From Deltaproteobacteria bacterium (lineage in GTDB: Bacteria > Bdellovibrionota > UBA1018), in assembly GCA_013286765.1 (NCBI GenBank), contig JABDFB010000016.1, positions 1 through 30,381 of the forward strand: 30,381 nt of DNA, given 5' to 3'. Every line of letters starts with the position of its first letter. Position 1 is the stretch's first letter. The translations under genes and the position numbers were made by a program. Shown here one piece after another: positions 8,421 through 16,082 of this stretch. The notes beneath the pieces were generated by a model. The model was not told where the DNA came from. It saw only the letters and a program-made list of their open reading frames with translations, and ran no database searches.

Positions 8421-8450
8421 TTGACTTAACTCACCCTTTTCCCATAGATT
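8421..8450 (+). promoter_or_regulatory. Candidate promoter of the initiator tRNA gene
   Basis: TTGACT (8421-8426) and TAGATT (8445-8450) are 18 bp apart, a fair -35/-10 pair. Transcription would start near 8457, about 25 bp before the mature tRNA. Confidence 0.4.
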
Positions 8451-8481
8451 GGCCAAGCTTCAGACATTAAAGCATTTATGA

Positions 8482-8558
<77 letters not shown>

Positions 8559-8573
8559 TTTGAGAACTTAGCG

Positions 8574-8608
8574 AAAAGCCTGCCAATCGAAAGATTGGTG
8601 GGCTTTTT
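8574..8608 (+). terminator. Rho-independent terminator after tRNA-fMet
   Basis: A stem of about 15 bp (AAAAGCCTGCCAATC with GATTGGTGGGCTTTT, two G-U pairs) closed by a GAAA tetraloop is followed by a T-run. It begins 16 bp after the tRNA CCA end. Confidence 0.92.
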
Positions 8609-8663
8609 GTATTTCAAACAGATCTAACTAGCTTTTTCTTCCCTTAGCATCTATAGCGTCTAA

Positions 8664-9395
8664 ATGAATCGGGTACTCGCGTTTTTGTACGGAGCCTTTT
8701 GCTATCTGATCTTTCTTGGAACCTTCCTTTACATGATTGGATTTATTGGGAACATTTTTGTACCCAAATCGATTGATGGCCCGGCAGAAACAAGCGTAGT
8801 ACAAGCGATCTTTGTTGATACACTTTTGCTTGGGCTGTTTGGAGCTCAACACAGTATCATGGCGCGCCAGGGCTTTAAGAGAGTCTGGACAAAGATTGTT
8901 CCCGAACCCATTGAGCGAAGCACATACGTTTTATTTACCAGTTCCATTCTATTGCTATTGTTTTGGAAATGGCAGCCGATCGAGAGTACCGTCTGGCAGG
9001 TCGAAACCCAACCTTGGGCCGCAATTCTGAGGGTAATCCAATTCGCAGGGTGGTTCATCGTATTATTCAGTACAATTCTCATAAACCACTTTGAGCTTTT
9101 TGGGCTCAAGCGGGTCTATCTCTATCTCAGGAGCAAAGAACGCGACGCGGTAACTTTTAAAACTCCGAGCCTGTATCGATATATGCGACACCCTATTTAC
9201 TTTGGATTTATCGTAGCCTTTTGGGTCACGCCGGCTATGACCTTAGGGCATCTTTTGTTCGCCCTCCTTATTACCGGATATATTTTTGTAGGAATCCATT
9301 TTGAGGAAAAAGATCTAATCCAATTCTTTGGCGATACCTATCTAAAATATAAACAAAATGTTTCTATGATCTTGCCGCTACGCCTAAAGAGGTAG
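8664..9395 (+). CDS. mddA: Membrane-bound methyltransferase, MddA-like (methanethiol S-methyltransferase family)
   Basis: A 243-residue integral membrane protein of the NnrU/isoprenylcysteine methyltransferase-like group. It has five or so hydrophobic segments and the C-terminal signature YRYMRHPIYFGFIVAFW, then TPAMTLGHLLFA, then EEKDL...FGDTYLKYKQNV, all of which bind S-adenosylmethionine and form the active site in relatives. Within this group the TPAMTLGHLLFA stretch fits MddA best, which methylates methanethiol to dimethyl sulphide. The substrate is not certain from sequence, and the symbol should be read as a family assignment. No strong Shine-Dalgarno precedes the ATG. The last codons of this gene are found again in degenerate form at 12025-12068, ahead of the second Fic gene. 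Confidence 0.7.
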   Translation: MNRVLAFLYGAFCYLIFLGTFLYMIGFIGNIFVPKSIDGPAETSVVQAIFVDTLLLGLFGAQHSIMARQGFKRVWTKIVPEPIERSTYVLFTSSILLLLFWKWQPIESTVWQVETQPWAAILRVIQFAGWFIVLFSTILINHFELFGLKRVYLYLRSKERDAVTFKTPSLYRYMRHPIYFGFIVAFWVTPAMTLGHLLFALLITGYIFVGIHFEEKDLIQFFGDTYLKYKQNVSMILPLRLKR

Positions 9396-11817
9396 CTAAA
9401 GATGATAATAACGCATCGCGTTGCTTGACATTTTAATTGGACTTCACTTTTTCTGGCAAATTTACCGATCAGATTGTGTGAAATACCGACTATCGCACTT
9501 TAGAAAATTTGCTTATCCTTTAATCCTGTTGATTACATTGACTATTTCATTCCCTGCGCACGGGGGCGGAAAGTTTCGCCGTAAACCCAAGGACGCGCAG
9601 GAAAAGCCAGCAACACAACCACAAAAACTACCGTCCGACTCTAAAACTGTAGAACTTCCCCCCGGACCCTGTCAGCCTGAAAGCTTGCCGGATTGTAATA
9701 AAGCACCGAAGTGTGACCCGCAACTAGAGGCCTTCCAATCGGAGTGTATCCTTCAATGTCAATTCAATGCTTTAAAAGACGCCTTTAAAAAATACGGGAT
9801 TGATCCAGAATATCTTACGGAATTTCGATCGAGACGGCTCATTGCTGGCAAAGATTTTAAACCGAGTACCACTGTGCGAGGACAAGAGATTTTTCGTCCC
9901 TGGGAAATTTATAAACCTAAACCCAAGACGTGGGTTGAATGGGAAAGAGGGAATTTTTTTCGTGAACAACTCAGTAAGGCCCTCGATTCGAGACAAAAAA
10001 CTGAAGGTCAGTGGGAGCTGAAACTCCAAGACTTGCAATTACTGCATCGAAAGTACTTAGACAAAGACCTTGTTACCCCTACTCCATTTCTTTACAGATG
10101 GAAGTCTTTTCAAAAGAAATATCCGTTACCGGGAACTCTCCGGCAAGAAGGGAGTACGGATTCCGGATTTACCGCAACTGTGTCTCTGGAAGATCTTAAA
10201 GGGCTTCAGGAACTTCAAGAAACCAAAACACGCGAAACGGGAGAACCCTACATCAATCTCAAGGTCAAACGTAAGTTAGGATGGAAATTCCAAGTAGAAG
10301 TCAAATACCTCAAACCCTATCAAACAGAAAAAGCTACTATAGATCTACTCAATGAAATCAACCAGGGTGTAAGCGGTTTTATTTCCAAAACGAAGAACGA
10401 TGAATCCCCCATCGGTTTTGCAGCTCGTATTCAAAGAACATTTATTGCCATCCATCCTTTTCATGAAGGCAATGGCAGAATGTCCAGATTTATTCAAGAT
10501 CTCATCAGTAAGAAACTAAATCTACCATTAATCCCAGGAGGAAATATCCAACAGGATGTCAGTACTCGTCTTGACCGATACCAGGCAAAAACCCGCGATG
10601 AAGTGGCCAGTAGCTTACTGCGATTGTCTGGATGTTTAAGGGAATATCAAGATAAAGAGTGCTATTCTAAACTTCCTGAGAATAAACAATCTCTCTCTAT
10701 CTCAGGGCGCTGCAAACCTATCTATGAAGACCATTCTCGTATTGAGCAAAGTGTAATCACACGCCTTGTACAAGACATTTGTACTTCTAAAAGTGGCACT
10801 GGCTCCGACGACACAGAAGAAAAACTGGAAAGAATAAAAACTCAAATGGGCGATATTGCTGCATGCATACAGACGACCCAGCGACAGGATCTATCGGTTG
10901 AAAGTTCCGTGGCCCGCCAAATGACGGATCAGGCTAAGGTCCAATTTATTGAGGCCTTAGCGGAACCCCTCAAAGAAGACCTAGTTACTTACACCTGGGT
11001 GACTGGCAAACCGGAAGCCTTTTCGCGAAAACACCTCTATACAAATAGCGTCGTCTTCAATCACGTAATATTAGGAAAAGGATCACAGCTAGTTGACAAT
11101 AAAACGTCAGCTGGCAATGGTCTTTATGTATCTAAGAATCCTTATGACTCTAGAGGATATGCTGTCACCCCAAAAAGACGAGATCAATATCTTGCTCTAC
11201 CTAAGCCCGGCGAACGTTTATACAATTCGGCCGAACTCGACCTCCTCTCACAAATGAGTAAGGAAGGACATTTGTTACGTGTCAAAATTAAGAAAGGACA
11301 AAAAGTACTTAATCTTCAAAATAAACGTGTTGCCGAAGTCCTAAAAGAAAATCATCTCTATGACGATGTTTTTATTTTAAACCCGAATGTTATCATTGAT
11401 GGCTATCATGAGGGAGTGGAGTGGATGAATATTAAACTCAAAGATAGAAATGCCTTCACCGTTAAGAATGCGACTATTACTGATTTTTCTTTAGTAGAGG
11501 CTGCTAGCACTCAGCACTACACAAAGGATGCAGGCAATGTAGGTGTCCCATTTGGCCAGGACCTTTATGATTCAATGATTGAGTATCATAGGAAACGACT
11601 CCAAAATTCTAAACAAAATTGGGAAAATCATTCAGAAGTCGGATCTACATTCTTTGATCCTCTCCTTATTCGGTGCTACCAAAAGACAGAAGAAAAAAGT
11701 AAAATTAAAGTAAAAGAGGTAGAACTTTCCAACTGCGATACAAGGGAATACAGACATATTCCAAAAATAGACGAACGCATCAAATCGGAAGAAGTACGAA
11801 TCCAGCATAAAAACTGA
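9346..11817 (+). repeat. Tandem duplication, copy 1 (mddA 3' end plus first Fic gene)
   Basis: The stretch from the last codons of the MddA-like gene through the whole first Fic gene recurs at 12025-14470. The coding parts are similar along their full length, and the intergenic ATTTTACCGATCAG-like sequence before each start is also shared. The outer boundary in the mddA gene is near 9342-9346. Confidence 0.85.
9478..11817 (+). CDS. Secreted Fic-domain protein with C-terminal ADP-ribosyltransferase-like region, copy 1
   Basis: The product has 779 residues. In order: a signal peptide (about 1-29, ending PAHGG), a Pro/Lys-rich linker, a segment with five closely spaced Cys (PCQPESLPDC through ILQC), a helical region, a Fic domain, and a C-terminal region. 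The Fic motif H326-PFHEGNGRMSR is intact, so nucleotide transfer (usually AMPylation of a hydroxyl) is expected. T220-LRQ-EG fits the [ST]xxxE[GN] pattern of Fic inhibitory helices. The C-terminal part holds GLYVSKNPYDSRGYAV (Tyr550, Tyr561) and GVEWMNI (Glu648), spaced as in H-Y-E ADP-ribosyltransferases; the expected His near YTWVTG is not evident. The GTG at 9478 is chosen because it aligns with the ATG of copy 2 and starts the signal peptide; an in-frame TTG at 9421 would add 19 residues. No Shine-Dalgarno is seen. Target and function are unknown. Confidence 0.85.
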   Translation: MKYRLSHFRKFAYPLILLITLTISFPAHGGGKFRRKPKDAQEKPATQPQKLPSDSKTVELPPGPCQPESLPDCNKAPKCDPQLEAFQSECILQCQFNALKDAFKKYGIDPEYLTEFRSRRLIAGKDFKPSTTVRGQEIFRPWEIYKPKPKTWVEWERGNFFREQLSKALDSRQKTEGQWELKLQDLQLLHRKYLDKDLVTPTPFLYRWKSFQKKYPLPGTLRQEGSTDSGFTATVSLEDLKGLQELQETKTRETGEPYINLKVKRKLGWKFQVEVKYLKPYQTEKATIDLLNEINQGVSGFISKTKNDESPIGFAARIQRTFIAIHPFHEGNGRMSRFIQDLISKKLNLPLIPGGNIQQDVSTRLDRYQAKTRDEVASSLLRLSGCLREYQDKECYSKLPENKQSLSISGRCKPIYEDHSRIEQSVITRLVQDICTSKSGTGSDDTEEKLERIKTQMGDIAACIQTTQRQDLSVESSVARQMTDQAKVQFIEALAEPLKEDLVTYTWVTGKPEAFSRKHLYTNSVVFNHVILGKGSQLVDNKTSAGNGLYVSKNPYDSRGYAVTPKRRDQYLALPKPGERLYNSAELDLLSQMSKEGHLLRVKIKKGQKVLNLQNKRVAEVLKENHLYDDVFILNPNVIIDGYHEGVEWMNIKLKDRNAFTVKNATITDFSLVEAASTQHYTKDAGNVGVPFGQDLYDSMIEYHRKRLQNSKQNWENHSEVGSTFFDPLLIRCYQKTEEKSKIKVKEVELSNCDTREYRHIPKIDERIKSEEVRIQHKN

Positions 11818-11881
11818 AAACAGAAAGCTGGCGGTAGCTAATTCCGAATGAGCCAACCACCTACCTGGTTATTTTTAACTG

Positions 11882-12019
11882 AAAAATATGAGCATCACTT
11901 TGAGTTTTATCATTCCGAAATCGGAGGTGCTGCTTTTGAAAAGTACGGTAAATATTTTCCTGATGAAATAAAAAAAATTTGTGGTCAGGTCGACCTGATT
12001 TTGCTCGGATCAGTGGGCG
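11882..12019 (+). pseudogene. leuB fragment (relic of a duplicated leucine operon)
   Basis: These 138 bp align without gaps to leuB bases 18177-18314 with about 80% identity (111 of 138 by hand count). The encoded stretch HHFEFYHSEIGGAAFEKYGK is shared with intact LeuB apart from its last residues' surroundings. Many of the differences, mainly in the first 83 bp, are synonymous. The fragment starts and stops abruptly and has no catalytic residues, so it cannot be functional. It lies between the two Fic genes and joins directly to a fragment of the MddA-like gene. An ATG at 11848 would open an ORF through it, but this is incidental. Confidence 0.9.
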
Positions 12020-12024
12020 CTTAC

Positions 12025-12068
12025 AGTATAAATAAAGTGTTTCTATGATTTTGCCGCTGCGCCCTAAG
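12025..12068 (+). pseudogene. 3'-terminal fragment of the MddA-like gene
   Basis: This stretch matches the end of the MddA-like gene (9346-9389) with only a handful of mismatches; it contains the shared block GTTTCTATGAT. In the matching frame the CAA codon for Gln has become TAA. It is joined on its left to the leuB fragment, close to a GGCG found at both parental sites, and runs on its right into the leader of the second Fic gene. Confidence 0.85.
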
Positions 12069-12130
12069 TCGCGAATTCCAACATTTTGAAGTCGCCTCAC
12101 TATCTCTGCGCATTTTACCGATCAGGGTTT

Positions 12131-14470
12131 ATGGAATATAGACTATTGCAATTTATAAAATATTCCTATCCTTTGATCCTGTTGACTGTTTTGGCTATTT
12201 CGTTCTCTGCGTACGCCGGTGGAAAATTCGGTCGTAAACCAAAACCAGCGCCTGCCTCTGACTCAGCAGCGACCGTCCCCAGTCCCTGCCAACCCGAAAA
12301 ATTGCCTGATTGCACAATAGATCCAAAGTGTGATCCACAACTGGAGGCCTTCAAATCGGACTGTGTCCTTCAATGTCAATTTAATGCCTTAAAGGATGCC
12401 TATAAGAAATACGGAATTAATCCGGAATATCTTACCGAATATCGATCAAGTCGACTCATTGCTATTAAGGACTTTAAGCCAAGTGCAATTCGCCAAGGGC
12501 AAGAAATATTTCGCCCCTGGGAGATCTATCGCCCTAAACCCAAAACCTGGGTTGAATGGGAAAGGGGGAATTTCTATCGTGAGCAACTTAACAAAACTCT
12601 TAACCTGAGACAAAAACAAAATGAGGGCCGGTGGGAATTGAAACTTCAAGACCTACAGGACCTTCATCAGAAGTACCTAGATAGAGATCTTGTAAGCTCT
12701 GTTCCATTCCTTTACAGATTCAAGTCTTTTCAAACAAAATATCCGTTACCAGGATCTCTCCGAAAAGAAGGAAGTACAGTTTCTGGATTTACCGCAACTG
12801 TATCTTTAGAGGATCTTAAAGGTCTTAAGGAACTACAAGAAACCAAAACGAGCGAAACAGGAGAGCCCTATATCGATTTCAAGATTAAACGTAAGTTAGG
12901 ATGGAAAACTGAAGTAGAAGTAAAATATCTTAAACCTTATTTTGCAGAAAAAGCTGCCATAGACCTAATCGATGAAATCAACAAAGATGTGAATGGCTTC
13001 ATTTCAAAAACAAAAAAAGATGAATCTCCACTCGAGTTTGCAGCTCGTATACAAAGAAAATTCATCGCCATTCATCCTTTTCACGAAGGCAATGGCCGAA
13101 TGTCTCGTTTTATTCAAGATCTTATTAGTAGAACATTAGATCTGCCATTGATTCCGGGAGGGAACCTTCAAAACGATATCGCTACCCGCCTCGACCGGTA
13201 TCAGAAAAAAACCCGTGAAGAGGTGGTCAGTGGCTTAATGCAATTGTCTAGATGTTTAAAGGAGTATCAAGATAAAGAGTGCTATTCCAAACTTCCTGAG
13301 AATAAACGGGTTCTTGCTATTTCAGGACGATGCAAACCTATCTATGGAGAGAATCCCAAAATCGAACAGGGCGTAATCACACGCCTTGTACAGGACATTT
13401 GTGCTTCTAAAACTGGCGCCGGTTTAGACGACACGGCGGAAAAAATTGAAGAAATGAAGACTCAAATGGCCGATATTGCCGCATGTATGCAAACCACCCA
13501 ACGGCCGAATTGGTCGAGTGAATATTTAATGTCCCGCCAAATGACTAATGAGGCTAAAGTGGAATTTATTGAGGCTTTAGCAGAACCTCTCAAAGAAGAC
13601 CTAGTCGCCTATACTTGGGTAACTGGGAAACCCGAAGCTTTTTCACGAAAGCACATCTATACAAGAAGCTCTATTTTCAATCGCTTTATATTAGGATCAG
13701 AATCACAAATAGTTAAGGGTAAAACGAATGCTGGCAATGGTCTTTACGTATCAAAGAATCCCTACGACTCCAGGGAATTTGCAGTACCCGAAGAAATTCG
13801 ACTTCAGTTTGATGCCCTCCCTAGGCCTGGCGACGTTACCTATGATTGGAAACGGGCTGAAGACTTCGATAAACAAGTAATTACACAGGGTCACTTACTC
13901 CGAGTCGAAATTAAGAAGGGACAAAAAGTACTTGATCTGAGAAATAAGCGTGTTTTTGACACCCTAGAAACACATCATCTGAATAGCGATGTCTTTCAAC
14001 TAAATCCTAATGTAGTCATAGATGGCTATATTCGGGGAACTGAATGGATGAATATTAAATTAACAGATAACAATGCCTTCAGCGTTCGAGATGCAACATA
14101 TGCTGATTTTTCATTAAAAGACGCCGTTGAAACCGCTTTTACTCTAAATCTCTATATACACAGTGTAATTAGCTCACCTTTCGGGCGTCACTTCTTAAAA
14201 TCAATGGTCGAACACCATAAGAAAAAACTAGATGAGTCGTTTGAAATCTGGAAAGCCAAAAGCGAAATAGGATCTACATTTTTTGATCCGTTTCTTATTA
14301 AATGTCATAAGTATATCCAAGATAATGGAAAACCCAAACTAATACGGGACAAACTCTTTCAATGTAATACGAAAGAATACGAGCACATTCCAGACATAAG
14401 GGACCGCGTTAATCGACAAAGAATAGAAGAAGAAGCTCGCCTCCTCCGGGAATCGAAAGGCGGCGGGTAG
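12131..14470 (+). CDS. Secreted Fic-domain protein with C-terminal ADP-ribosyltransferase-like region, copy 2
   Basis: Paralogue of the preceding gene, also 779 residues with the ATG at 12131 (weak CAGGG 4 bp upstream); an in-frame TTG at 12086 would add 15 residues. The architecture is the same: signal peptide ending SAYAGG, five-Cys segment, Fic domain with H315-PFHEGNGRMSR, inhibitory-type SLRKEG about 100 residues before it, and a C-terminal ADP-ribosyltransferase-like region with GLYVSKNPYDSREFAV (Tyr539) and GTEWMNI (Glu638). The second Tyr of copy 1 is Phe550 here, so the two C-terminal regions may differ in activity. By eye the two proteins are well over half identical, highest in the Cys-rich segment and both catalytic regions. 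Both are under apparent purifying selection. Target and function are unknown; export to the periplasm or beyond is likely. Confidence 0.85.
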   Translation: MEYRLLQFIKYSYPLILLTVLAISFSAYAGGKFGRKPKPAPASDSAATVPSPCQPEKLPDCTIDPKCDPQLEAFKSDCVLQCQFNALKDAYKKYGINPEYLTEYRSSRLIAIKDFKPSAIRQGQEIFRPWEIYRPKPKTWVEWERGNFYREQLNKTLNLRQKQNEGRWELKLQDLQDLHQKYLDRDLVSSVPFLYRFKSFQTKYPLPGSLRKEGSTVSGFTATVSLEDLKGLKELQETKTSETGEPYIDFKIKRKLGWKTEVEVKYLKPYFAEKAAIDLIDEINKDVNGFISKTKKDESPLEFAARIQRKFIAIHPFHEGNGRMSRFIQDLISRTLDLPLIPGGNLQNDIATRLDRYQKKTREEVVSGLMQLSRCLKEYQDKECYSKLPENKRVLAISGRCKPIYGENPKIEQGVITRLVQDICASKTGAGLDDTAEKIEEMKTQMADIAACMQTTQRPNWSSEYLMSRQMTNEAKVEFIEALAEPLKEDLVAYTWVTGKPEAFSRKHIYTRSSIFNRFILGSESQIVKGKTNAGNGLYVSKNPYDSREFAVPEEIRLQFDALPRPGDVTYDWKRAEDFDKQVITQGHLLRVEIKKGQKVLDLRNKRVFDTLETHHLNSDVFQLNPNVVIDGYIRGTEWMNIKLTDNNAFSVRDATYADFSLKDAVETAFTLNLYIHSVISSPFGRHFLKSMVEHHKKKLDESFEIWKAKSEIGSTFFDPFLIKCHKYIQDNGKPKLIRDKLFQCNTKEYEHIPDIRDRVNRQRIEEEARLLRESKGGG

Positions 14471-14518
14471 CCCAGATATCCGGGGTGTACTCTAGTTTTG
14501 TCGAATATTAAATGCTTA

Positions 14519-14547
14519 TTGACATTTTACTCTATGCCTGCTATTCT
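14519..14547 (+). promoter_or_regulatory. Promoter of the leucine operon
   Basis: A perfect -35 TTGACA (14519-14524) and TATTCT (14542-14547) are exactly 17 bp apart. Transcription would start near 14554, immediately before the leader ORF's AAGGAGG (14557-14563). Confidence 0.7.
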
Positions 14548-14568
14548 GCCTCAAATAAGGAGGTTCAA

Positions 14569-14661
14569 ATGAAAATTTCAAGCGCTCAAAACATGAATTC
14601 ATATTTTCAATCAATGACCTCTTTCTCCCTACTCTCTCTCTCCTTCCTCCTCGGCCTCTAG
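14569..14661 (+). CDS. leuL: Leucine-rich leader peptide (leuL-like)
   Basis: A 30-codon ORF with a strong AAGGAGG 5 bp upstream of its ATG. Its last eleven residues are SLLSLSFLLGL, and six of the last ten codons are Leu (one CTA, five CTC). It sits between a good promoter and leuA, the classic place of a leucine attenuation leader whose ribosome stalls when Leu-tRNA is scarce. A hairpin overlaps its final codons and stop. No classical GC-rich terminator with a T-run follows, so the switch may act on translation, on Rho, or through a structure I cannot see. The protein itself is not expected to have a function. Confidence 0.75.
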   Translation: MKISSAQNMNSYFQSMTSFSLLSLSFLLGL

Positions 14662-14666
14662 GCCGA
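14651..14666 (+). promoter_or_regulatory. Hairpin overlapping the leader stop codon
   Basis: TCGGCC-TCTA-GGCCGA forms a 6-bp GC-rich stem with a 4-nt loop covering the last Leu codon and the TAG of the leader. It is followed by A residues, so it is not a terminator on its own. A pause hairpin or part of an attenuation switch is possible. T-runs appear further on (14695-14709) without a preceding strong stem. Confidence 0.4.
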
Positions 14667-14780
14667 AAAAACTGTCTCCCCATAAATTAATTCTATTTTT
14701 TCAAATTTTTACTGGTCCCTTATCCACTCTCTACGTTTTCCACATCAGAGTTTGGCTTTGGTGACCTAGACGGAGGTTTT

Positions 14781-16082
14781 ATGTCTTTTTTTGAAAAAGG
14801 CGATGAGGCAGGCGATCGAATCGCCAATCGGGTTTTCATTTTTGACACAACACTTAGAGATGGTCAACAGTGTCCAGGCGCTGGCATTTCGGTCGACCAG
14901 AATCTAGAATACGCGAAGTTGGCCGCTCAGTTGAGGGTCGATATTTTGGAAGCAGGCTTTCCTTCTGCCAGTGCTGCCGAATTTGAAATCGTGCAAAAAA
15001 TTGCAAAGGAATTTTCAACGGATCCACAATATCCGACAGTGGCGGCACTTTGCCAATTGCGAATGGATCAGATTGACAAAACTATTCTCGCGTTAGAGCC
15101 TGCAATCGCCTCAAAAAAGGCGCGACTTCATACTTACGTTCCAGTCGATCCAAAATTAATGCGAGCATCTCTAGGTAGCTATGCACAGAACAAATCCAAA
15201 ATCGTAAATGATTTATACACAATGGTAAGAAAAGCCTATCAGGCCGGGCTAGAAGTTCAGTTTAGCCCGGAAGGTTATTCCAGACAGGCCGAGAACTTCG
15301 ATTTTGTCACCGACCTAATTCGTGCAGCTGTTGAAGCGGGTGCCACAATTATTAATTGTCCCGACACAATGGGTTGGGCTTGCAGACTCCAAAAAGATTA
15401 TTTCGTCGATCATATGAACCAGCACGCCCGGATTATAAAAGTCGAATATCCTGGAAAGGAAATCACTTGGTCCGTCCATTGTCACAACGACTTTGGGTTG
15501 GCTTTGGAAAATACGATGATGGGAGTATTTCACGGACCGGCACGACAGATTGAGGGTTGTTTCAATGGCATCGGTGAACGTGCGGGAAATGTTTCATTAG
15601 AGCAATGTATTATGTATATGAAACACTTTGCCGAGCAATACAACCCGAGTGCACCTTTTTATACTCGCGCAGATAGTCAGTGCATTCAGAAGGTCTCTGA
15701 CTTCGTCAGTAGGAATATGCTCCAGCGGCAACCACACTGGCCAATTACCGGGGACAATGCGATGAGACATACTTCAGGCGGACATACCAATGCCAGTTTA
15801 AAAGATCCGACCGCTTACCAGCCTTTTCCGCCAGAAGAAGTAGGAAGACAAATTGAATTTGTTTTTGGGCCTTCCAGCGGTGGTAACCATGCTCAGGATA
15901 TTTTGAAAAGACATGGTTATTCCTGTGGTGATGAAGAAAAAGCCGAATTCGCTCAATTCATTAAGACCAAATTTTCACACCGGAGAAAAGGCATTACCGA
16001 CGATGAGGTTGTGAAAGCGTATCAGGAATTTTGTTCACTAAAGGACTTGGCACTTGCCAATTCTGTTTGCGGGGCCGTATGA
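14781..16082 (+). CDS. leuA: 2-isopropylmalate synthase, short form
   Basis: First committed enzyme of leucine synthesis: condenses acetyl-CoA with 2-oxoisovalerate. The HMGL-like TIM barrel shows FDTTLRDGQQCPG (Asp22, Arg26, Asp27) and the metal-binding HCHNDFG (His233, His235) with GCFNGIGERAGN after it. The protein has 433 residues and ends shortly after the linker subdomain; the ~100-residue C-terminal regulatory (leucine-binding) domain of typical LeuA is absent. Feedback inhibition by leucine is therefore unlikely in the usual way. GGAGG at 14772-14776 lies 4 bp before the ATG. leuC follows with ATGA overlap. Other acyl-CoA condensing enzymes (homocitrate or citramalate synthase) are relatives, but the operon settles the call. 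Confidence 0.93.
   Translation: MSFFEKGDEAGDRIANRVFIFDTTLRDGQQCPGAGISVDQNLEYAKLAAQLRVDILEAGFPSASAAEFEIVQKIAKEFSTDPQYPTVAALCQLRMDQIDKTILALEPAIASKKARLHTYVPVDPKLMRASLGSYAQNKSKIVNDLYTMVRKAYQAGLEVQFSPEGYSRQAENFDFVTDLIRAAVEAGATIINCPDTMGWACRLQKDYFVDHMNQHARIIKVEYPGKEITWSVHCHNDFGLALENTMMGVFHGPARQIEGCFNGIGERAGNVSLEQCIMYMKHFAEQYNPSAPFYTRADSQCIQKVSDFVSRNMLQRQPHWPITGDNAMRHTSGGHTNASLKDPTAYQPFPPEEVGRQIEFVFGPSSGGNHAQDILKRHGYSCGDEEKAEFAQFIKTKFSHRRKGITDDEVVKAYQEFCSLKDLALANSVCGAV

Larger units (their letters stand above)
12025..14470 (+). repeat. Tandem duplication, copy 2 (mddA remnant plus second Fic gene)
   Basis: Second copy of the unit at 9346-11817. Between the mddA remnant and the Fic start it is about 26 bp shorter than copy 1. 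The leuB fragment just upstream shows that the duplicated unit originally ran on through leuB. Confidence 0.85.

Noticed and set aside
9425..9454. TTGACA upstream of the first Fic gene as a promoter
   Set aside because: No convincing -10 at 16-18 bp; the TTGACATTTTA match with the leu promoter may be chance.
11848..12048. A 66-codon ORF between the Fic genes
   Set aside because: It reads through the leuB relic from an unrelated start and has no catalytic residues; treated as a pseudogene fragment.
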